The notes under the pieces were generated by a model. It was not told the DNA's origin. It saw nothing but the letters and a program-made list of their open reading frames with translations, and made no database searches. DNA of 20,397 nt from positions 1 to 20,397 of IMG/VR virus record IMGVR_UViG_3300014711_000010; one strand, written 5' to 3'. Numbering within the stretch: position 1 is the stretch's first letter; each line of letters opens with the position of its first letter. A program made the position numbers and the translations under genes. The DNA is from a virus. Shown piece after piece: positions 16,259 to 20,397 of this stretch.

Positions 16259-17914
16259 ATGTCTAAAGCGTTAAAGAACAAGGTCAAGCTCAATGATGTT
16301 GTGTCGGTTACTGACTACGGAGCAGTAGAAAACGGAGTAACCGACGACACAACCGCAATCCTTGCTGCCGACGACGTTGGGTATGCAAACGTCACCGGCC
16401 CAAGTGTTGTGGCACTTGGGGTTACTACAGCTACCATTCTTCAGAATGGATTGATTGGTACAACGACAACGGCAGCGATGGCTGATGCGCGTGTTGACAA
16501 ACCTACGGTGGTCGTATCTTCCACAACCACACGACCATCTCGCGCAAAGGTAAAGAGCCTGAAGATCACCGGAAACACTGCCGACACGGTGAATGATTAC
16601 GCTGACCTGTCAACGGTATCCGAGTTCAGCCACTACATTGAGAATCACCTTGAAAGCGTAGGTTCTGGCGTAACTGTCAGCTATGGACCTACAACACTTG
16701 GAAGCTATACCGGCAGCATCTCCGCCGATCCCGGTTGGGAAGATCAACCGCTGCGTTGTTCTGTTGGTGCGACTGTTGCGTTCAACAACGTCAAGACCAC
16801 AAGCTGGCTTGGATACGAAATCTTCTGCGCCAATCATTCTCGCGTGGTTGGTAACGGTGTATGGAATAGCACAGCATCATCGCAGCATGGTTACAGGTTC
16901 ACCGGATACCCTGGTGGCCCTAACCAGTTCAATTCGGCAGCGGCAAACACTGCGCGACTTGTGCAGAACGGTCTTTCTGTTCAGACCTCCACTCGATTCA
17001 ATAGCCTGTCTGGTTTTGTCACAGAGACACCGACAATCGCCGGACTGAATCTTGCTGTAAACAACGACAAACCAAACTGGCATCACACAAACAACTTCAT
17101 GCAAGGCATCTCCTATCAGGGGACGCATGGGGTTTACGCTGCAAAACCGCAGTACAACCACATCCAACATATCGTTGATGGGGCAACTACTTTCGGTGTT
17201 CACTTTGATGCGACCGGAACTTACGGTGACAACAAAGGTAACTTGCTGGATGCAATCGTCACCAACTCGCAAGAGGGTGCCAGCATCAACAGCAGCCAAA
17301 ACATTGTTCGCATTGTTGCAAGCAACCTGACCGCCAGAGGATTGGTGGTGGCTGGCAGCGGCAACATCATCGACCTAGTGGTGGATCGCTCTGGCTCCTT
17401 TGCGCTTCAAATGTCTGGAAGCCAGAACCAACTACGCATCTCCACCACGCAGACTGCCGCCACGGTTGACCTATCTATCAGTGGATCAAGCAACTATGTG
17501 CAGTGCATGTTGGGTGGCTCGATCACTGTCTCTGGCAACGACAATAAGTTTGTTGGATTCGCCAATCTGACAGGCTCGACAAGTATTGCAAACAGCGGGT
17601 CGCGAAACGACTTCAATGGAATCTCTAACGCAAGCGGCATGGTCTACACAGCAGGCTCTGGTGCCGTCACTGACGTTAATGGCGAAATCACAGTTACAAC
17701 GCCAACTCGTCCAACGATGACTGGTGTAAGTTATGTTGCAATGGGTCAGATTTATGGCACAACTCTGGCAGGGCACACAGCCAACTACAACGGCACCAGC
17801 GGCGCTACCGGGTTCAAGTTCCGCATCTACAACGCAGCAGGGGCTGCATTAGGTGCAGGTGTCAGCGTGATTATGACCGTGCAGTACGGTGTAGCCCTTA
17901 ACCCGCAGCCGTAA
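16259..17914 (+). CDS. Second tailspike, beta-helix, without anchor module
   Basis: A 551-residue protein. ATG 16259 follows the previous stop directly; GGAG lies 8 nt upstream. It opens almost at once with VVSVTDYGAVENGVTDDTTAI (14-34), the standard start of pectate-lyase-superfamily beta-helix spikes, with no adaptor module before it. The middle and C-terminal parts contain repeated GSxN-type turns (AGSGNIIDLVV, MSGSQNQLRIS, ISGSSNYVQCM, VSGNDNKFVGF, about 366-440), the ladder of a right-handed parallel beta-helix. The final ~100 residues look like a separate beta domain ending in VIMTVQYGVALNPQP. It probably attaches through the first spike or another protein and binds or cleaves a second receptor glycan. 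Catalytic residues are not identifiable by eye. Confidence 0.78.
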   Translation: MSKALKNKVKLNDVVSVTDYGAVENGVTDDTTAILAADDVGYANVTGPSVVALGVTTATILQNGLIGTTTTAAMADARVDKPTVVVSSTTTRPSRAKVKSLKITGNTADTVNDYADLSTVSEFSHYIENHLESVGSGVTVSYGPTTLGSYTGSISADPGWEDQPLRCSVGATVAFNNVKTTSWLGYEIFCANHSRVVGNGVWNSTASSQHGYRFTGYPGGPNQFNSAAANTARLVQNGLSVQTSTRFNSLSGFVTETPTIAGLNLAVNNDKPNWHHTNNFMQGISYQGTHGVYAAKPQYNHIQHIVDGATTFGVHFDATGTYGDNKGNLLDAIVTNSQEGASINSSQNIVRIVASNLTARGLVVAGSGNIIDLVVDRSGSFALQMSGSQNQLRISTTQTAATVDLSISGSSNYVQCMLGGSITVSGNDNKFVGFANLTGSTSIANSGSRNDFNGISNASGMVYTAGSGAVTDVNGEITVTTPTRPTMTGVSYVAMGQIYGTTLAGHTANYNGTSGATGFKFRIYNAAGAALGAGVSVIMTVQYGVALNPQP

Positions 17915-17927
17915 ACGGAGCCACAAA

Positions 17928-18314
17928 TTGAATCCCCCCGAATTCAATCTACTCGATTTCGTTAAGGACTTCCTCTGGGCACCACTCCTAGCACTCATAG
18001 CTTGGGCGTGGAACCGTAACGAGAAGGCCCATGATGACCTGCGTACCAACCATGAGAAGCTCTCTGACTCAACCCATACAGGACATTCAACGCTGAATGA
18101 CAAGATCATGGAGTACGTTGATAGTCAGATCAATGAAGTCAAAGGTGAGCAGCGGCGTAGAAGTGACAAGCTGGCAGATCACATCGAGAAGCTGTTTGCC
18201 AATGCCGAGCTAGACCGTAAGGAATTCAGCAAAGTGATGGCTGACCACCGTGAGGACTCATACAAGCGGCACATTGAACTGCTTCATGCAATCAACTCAA
18301 AGGCTGACAAATGA
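17928..18314 (+). CDS. Single-TM protein with long helix, lysis-cassette
   Basis: A 128-residue protein that starts at TTG 17928; GGAG sits 7 nt upstream and no ATG is better placed. Residues about 15-28 (DFLWAPLLALIAWAW) form a short membrane segment preceded by acidic residues and followed by an Arg/Lys-bearing region, then a charged helix of ~90 residues. The layout recalls i-spanins or XhlA-like lysis accessory proteins. The charge pattern, positive after the helix, argues for a cytoplasmic C-terminus, which does not fit a classical i-spanin. The stop overlaps the DUF5675-like gene as ATGA. The lysis role is inferred from place. Confidence 0.62.
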   Translation: MNPPEFNLLDFVKDFLWAPLLALIAWAWNRNEKAHDDLRTNHEKLSDSTHTGHSTLNDKIMEYVDSQINEVKGEQRRRSDKLADHIEKLFANAELDRKEFSKVMADHREDSYKRHIELLHAINSKADK

Positions 18315-18724
18315 AACTCCAAGTTGTCCGATTCATGTGTGGAGCTACCTGCACCATTGGTGAGCTACTGGTAGATGGTGAGCATGAGTGTTGGACACTG
18401 GAAGATGTAGTAAGACCTGATGGTGTCAAAATTTACGGGGAAACGGCGATACCTTATGGAACTTATTCTGTGGTTGTTACTTTTAGTAATCGCTTTCAGC
18501 GCGATCTGCCTTTGCTTGTCGGTGTACCTAATTTTGAAGGAATTCGAATCCACCCAGGCAACACCGCCGCCGATACCCACGGCTGCATCCTCGTTGGACG
18601 AGGACACACAGGTTCCCGAGTTAGTGAATCAGTATTGGCATTCAATTCCCTGTTCCCCAAAATACGGGATGCCTTCAGACAGGGTCAAGAAATCACGATT
18701 ACCTTCAGCAGTGGAGATGCTTGA
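18311..18724 (+). CDS. DUF5675-like probable lysis enzyme
   Basis: A 137-residue protein with the DUF5675-type core: G73-IRIHPGN around 74-84, then DTHGCILVG at 88-96. His81, Asn84, Asp88, His90 and Cys92 form a plausible active-site cluster. The THGC tetrad also resembles the [ST]HGC motif of YkuD-type L,D-transpeptidases, though His81 is closer to Cys92 than in that family. AAAGG lies 7 nt before ATG 18311. Neighbours are a TM protein and a 3TM-holin-like protein, so a role in cleaving the cell wall is likely, and no other endolysin is visible. Codon use between ~18421 and 18545 is unusually T-rich at third positions, in the part overlapped by a second long frame. Confidence 0.72.
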   Translation: MKLQVVRFMCGATCTIGELLVDGEHECWTLEDVVRPDGVKIYGETAIPYGTYSVVVTFSNRFQRDLPLLVGVPNFEGIRIHPGNTAADTHGCILVGRGHTGSRVSESVLAFNSLFPKIRDAFRQGQEITITFSSGDA

Positions 18725-18731
18725 TGAATGA
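18420..18731 (+). CDS. Candidate nested membrane protein (alternate frame)
   Basis: A 103-codon frame from ATG 18420 (or 91 codons from ATG 18456) lies within the DUF5675-like gene in another frame and runs 7 nt past its stop into the next gene. The predicted product has a basic N-terminus (KFTGKRRYLM), one strong membrane helix at about 14-38 (ELILWLLLLVIAFSAICLCL, then SVYLIL) and a soluble tail with ATPPPIPTAA. This topology, and nested coding in a lysis cassette, recall spanin pairs such as Rz/Rz1, but the lipobox is not canonical. Neither start has a convincing ribosome binding site. It could be a chance frame; kept as a low-confidence candidate. Confidence 0.3.
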   Translation: MVSKFTGKRRYLMELILWLLLLVIAFSAICLCLSVYLILKEFESTQATPPPIPTAASSLDEDTQVPELVNQYWHSIPCSPKYGMPSDRVKKSRLPSAVEMLDE

Positions 18732-19236
18732 CTTACTTAAGACTATTGCTAGCGGTCTTGGGACTGCTATTGCTGGCCCTCTGGGCGGCGTTGCTGCTGG
18801 TTTCATTGCTGACAAGTTGGGGCTTGAAACACGGACTGTTGAGGCCGTTACGGAAGCTCTTAATTCCAACAAACTCACACCGGAACAGGTGAGTCAGATC
18901 AAACTGGCTGAACTTGAGTTTCAGAAGTTCCTGAAGCAAAACAGCATTGACCTTGAAAAGATTGCAGCGGAAGACCGTGGTAGTGCGCGTGACTTGCTCA
19001 AAGCCACTGGCTCCTACGTCCCCGCTATCCTGACTTTCGGTATCACCATCGGCTACTTTGTGGTGCTTCTCGGTATGATGCTCAAGCTATTCGCTGTAGC
19101 CGACAGTCAGGTCATGTTGATGATGTTGGGTCAGTTGGGGACTGCTTGGGGTGTGACCATTGCGTTTTGGTTTGGGACGACTCGTAATTCGCAGGAGAAA
19201 ACAAATCTACTGGCAAACTCCGCGCCTGCAAAATAG
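18724..19236 (+). CDS. 3TM-holin-like protein
   Basis: A 170-residue protein resembling the gene-transfer-agent/phage 3TM holin family. Residues 8-30 are Gly, Ala-rich and hydrophobic, followed by a charged amphipathic helix (41-82), the family-like EDRGSAR segment at 83-89, then two strong membrane helices at about 99-121 and 129-151. The start is ATG 18724, which overlaps the previous stop as TGATG with GGAG 7 nt upstream. It probably forms membrane lesions that release or activate the lysis enzyme. It is the last plus-strand gene, and its 3' part (19112-19236) is antisense to the 3' end of the MazG-like gene. Confidence 0.75.
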   Translation: MNDLLKTIASGLGTAIAGPLGGVAAGFIADKLGLETRTVEAVTEALNSNKLTPEQVSQIKLAELEFQKFLKQNSIDLEKIAAEDRGSARDLLKATGSYVPAILTFGITIGYFVVLLGMMLKLFAVADSQVMLMMLGQLGTAWGVTIAFWFGTTRNSQEKTNLLANSAPAK

Positions 19237-19417
19237 CGTCTAGCTCCTGGATACATCGCATCATATAGACGCAATCGTCGAGCTTTTCTTCCAAGCTATG
19301 CTGAAGCCACTGGCGCAACTCCAGTGGGTTCCTAGCCACCGTGGTACCGTACTTGTTGATCCCTAGCTCCTGACGCTCACGGATCATCTCAATGACAGTG
19401 GTTTCGGTATCTCTCAT
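19112..19417 (-). CDS. MazG-like phage protein
   Basis: A 101-residue protein, last gene of the minus-strand operon. Residues 9-62 (IEMIRERQELGINKYGTTVA, then LRQWLQHSLEEKLDDCVYMM) match a phage family I know as MazG-like or nucleotide pyrophosphohydrolase-like: a KYGTT segment followed by an all-helical part with Glu43, Glu44, Asp47 and Asp48 as candidate metal ligands. The last ~40 residues look disordered and are encoded antisense to the 3TM-holin-like gene, so the tail may have arisen by read-on into that strand. The start overlaps the upstream stop by ATGA. It may hydrolyse nucleotides during infection; activity is unproven because the catalytic pattern is partial. Confidence 0.7.
   Translation of the reverse strand: MRDTETTVIEMIRERQELGINKYGTTVARNPLELRQWLQHSLEEKLDDCVYMMRCIQELDAILQARSLPVDLFSPANYESSQTKTQWSHPKQSPTDPTSST
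19236..19272 (-). terminator. Possible weak minus-strand terminator hairpin
   Basis: A 7-bp inverted repeat, GCGTCTA at 19236-19242 and TAGACGC at 19266-19272, encloses a 23-nt loop. Read on the minus strand it is followed by TATTTT, as in an intrinsic terminator. It begins exactly at the end of the 3TM-holin-like gene, but lies within the MazG-like coding region. The large loop makes it weak. Confidence 0.25.
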
Positions 19418-19590
19418 TTCCAGTCATCCTGATACTTGCGAAGCTCTTGCATGGCGGTTTTGAGGTCTAGCCTCAACTGCTCGATAGCTTCACGGTCATG
19501 CTGCATACGGACATAGGCTTCCTGTGCAAACTTCACCAGTGCCTCGTTACTCCATGCTGCAATGGAGTCGAATTTAGGATCATCTCTCAT
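19414..19590 (-). CDS. Small helical hypothetical protein
   Basis: A 58-residue protein with a helical, probably coiled-coil sequence (EALVKFAQEAYVRMQHDREA, then IEQLRLDLKTAMQELRKYQ). The start at 19590 is chosen because it gives a 4-nt ATGA overlap with the upstream gene, as at every other junction in this operon, and a GGAT motif lies upstream. The frame continues to an ATG at 19629 without a ribosome binding site. No family is recognised. It may form an oligomer or bind a partner protein. Confidence 0.65.
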   Translation of the reverse strand: MRDDPKFDSIAAWSNEALVKFAQEAYVRMQHDREAIEQLRLDLKTAMQELRKYQDDWK

Positions 19591-19790
19591 GCTGTCATCC
19601 ATTCGGGTTTCTTGGGGAGTGGTGCCCATGCAGACCAGAAGCGGTTCTTACCGTCCCAGATGCCGTATGACGCGACACCGCCGATGCCGAGAAGCTGGAC
19701 CTTAACACCTCTCGGGCATGAGTCCATGTGCTGCCAGAAGTAGTCTGTAGCCACCGCTACTGTATTGTTTCCATTGATCCTGTGGTTCAT
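19587..19790 (-). CDS. Small conserved-looking phage protein
   Basis: A 67-residue protein with the segment FWQHMDSCPRGVKVQLLGIG then GVASYGIWDG and FWSAWAPLPKKPEW. This Trp-rich pattern with CPRG and WAPLP is one I recall from many small phage proteins in early-region operons; the function is unknown. Start: ATG 19790 has GAGGA about 7 nt upstream and overlaps the upstream stop by ATGA; the ATG 24 nt further out is less suitable. The short beta-rich sequence suggests a compact single domain. Confidence 0.7.
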   Translation of the reverse strand: MNHRINGNNTVAVATDYFWQHMDSCPRGVKVQLLGIGGVASYGIWDGKNRFWSAWAPLPKKPEWMTA

Positions 19791-20059
19791 TTCATATCCT
19801 CGGGTCGTGGGCAATCATCATAACGGGTAACTTGGGACGCAGCCCACACTTGGGTAGCGTTTACCTTACGGGTGATCTTCCACCGGTCAACGTAGAACAA
19901 CGGGTTATCGGGCAAGGCGTACCTGATGGTGCTGCGAGGGAAGCCAGTCAGCTTCTCAAGCTCATAGGCAGTCAACCCGTCCTCAGACTCACTCAGGGTC
20001 TTGAAGCAAGCATTGACGCACTGGCGGTAGCGTTCAAGACTGATGGGTGGGGTGCTCAT
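19787..20059 (-). CDS. Winged-helix DNA-binding protein
   Basis: A 90-residue protein with a winged helix-turn-helix: DGLTAYELEKLTGFPRSTIR (27-46) gives the two helices, with GFPRSTIR as the recognition region, and NPLFYVDRWKITRK (52-65) the wing. The leading helix (SLERYRQCVNACFKTL) could mediate dimerisation. ATG 20059 overlaps the upstream stop by ATGA; the ribosome binding site is weak (AGGA at about 13 nt), so coupling is likely. It may regulate its own operon or a host gene. It is the only candidate DNA-binding regulator seen in the window, apart from the zinc-ribbon protein. Confidence 0.72.
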   Translation of the reverse strand: MSTPPISLERYRQCVNACFKTLSESEDGLTAYELEKLTGFPRSTIRYALPDNPLFYVDRWKITRKVNATQVWAASQVTRYDDCPRPEDMK

Positions 20060-20286
20060 AGCTTGGCGAATCCTGAATCTGCTGGTGGATAGTCTGCTTC
20101 GTCGATCTCGAAGACACGACGAATCTCGGCGGGATCGTTGATGACTTGCTGCGTGTGTGCCTTGATCACCAGTGCGGCAAAGCGTTCAAGCATGTTGTCT
20201 GTAAACCCACATTCTTGACACCAAGAGCCAAGGCAGTCACCCATTCCTGCCTCACGCGCCAATCGGATAACGTCATCACGGGTCAT
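20056..20286 (-). CDS. Small hypothetical phage protein (MTRDDVIRLAREAG type)
   Basis: A 76-residue protein that opens with MTRDDVIRLAREAGMGDCLG, a start I recall from very many small phage proteins of unknown function, followed by a Cys pair (C23-QE-C26) and a helix (LERFAALVIKAH). The start at 20286 is decided by an excellent AAGGAGG 4 nt upstream and by the ATGA overlap with the gene before it; the open frame continues to an ATG at 20319 without such a site. The C-terminus is acidic (FEIDEADYPP). Confidence 0.75.
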   Translation of the reverse strand: MTRDDVIRLAREAGMGDCLGSWCQECGFTDNMLERFAALVIKAHTQQVINDPAEIRRVFEIDEADYPPADSGFAKL

Positions 20287-20397
20287 GCTTCCTCCTTCAC
20301 CAGTGGCACATCGCGCCATTCGGCATAGTCTTCATGGTCTGAGCGTAGTTCTTCGTTCACCCACTTCTGCTGCAAGACGCGGATGACCATTGTTGAC
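20283..20397 (-). CDS. C-terminal part of a small phage protein (edge of window)
   Basis: A frame on the minus strand ends at 20283 and is open to the window edge. From ATG 20390 it encodes 35 residues (VIRVLQQKWVNEELRSDHED, then YAEWRDVPLVKEEA). The AEWRDVPLV end resembles the C-terminus of small phage proteins seen beside the MTRDDVIRLAREAG type. There is no ribosome binding site in the seven remaining bases, so the true start may lie outside. The stop overlaps the next start by ATGA, and its last codons supply the AAGGAGG of that gene. Confidence 0.6.
   Translation of the reverse strand, partial: STMVIRVLQQKWVNEELRSDHEDYAEWRDVPLVKEEA

Noticed and set aside
1-20397. Search for tRNA genes, CRISPR repeats, integrase, attachment sites and insertion sequences
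   Set aside because: None seen by eye. Coding density is near complete and the few gaps (largest about 103 nt at 4299-4401) hold only a promoter, hairpins or ribosome binding sites.

Overview
This window is a stretch of a double-stranded DNA tailed phage (Caudoviricetes) genome, most likely a podovirus-like phage of a Gram-negative, probably proteobacterial, host. The evidence is a compact virion gene block with mostly overlapping ATGA, TAATG or TGATG junctions, AGGAG-type ribosome binding sites, a scaffold and major capsid pair, three internal (ejection-type) virion proteins, a P22-like tail adaptor and gp10-like protein, beta-helix tailspikes and a lysis cassette. Terminase and portal genes are not visible and presumably lie to the left. 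No tRNA, integrase, CRISPR array or insertion sequence was seen. The host cannot be named from this sequence alone.

Layout, plus strand. Positions 1-4298 hold a 5'-truncated structural protein, a 41-codon ORF, a glycosyltransferase, a class I methyltransferase, three beta-rich probable virion proteins (one with five tandem repeats), a small conserved-looking protein and a zinc-ribbon protein. A strong sigma70-like promoter (4295-4322) then precedes the scaffold (4402-5163) and major capsid (5186-6217). A UUCG-loop hairpin, a probable decoration protein and a second, better UUCG terminator follow. Positions 6648-11721 encode two accessory proteins and three low-complexity or helical internal virion proteins. 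Positions 11721-16050 encode the tail adaptor, the gp10-like tail protein and a chimeric tailspike. Positions 16061-19236 encode a small holin-like protein, a second beta-helix spike, a TM plus helix protein, a DUF5675-like probable lysis protein and a 3TM-holin-like protein. A membrane ORF nested in another frame overlaps the DUF5675-like gene.

Layout, minus strand. From 20397 leftwards runs a tightly coupled operon of six small genes, each junction a 4-nt ATGA overlap. It includes a winged-helix protein and a MazG-like protein, and converges tail-to-tail on the lysis genes with a 125-nt coding overlap.

How the parts work together: the left block probably decorates the virion or its glycans, the promoter and two terminators set the high capsid output, the middle block builds the DNA-ejection and tail machinery, the two spikes set host range, and the right block lyses the cell. 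The most interesting signals are the nested membrane ORF in the lysis cassette, the composition break inside the first tailspike, the second spike bounded by near-identical junction sequences, and the glycosyltransferase-methyltransferase pair beside the repeat protein.
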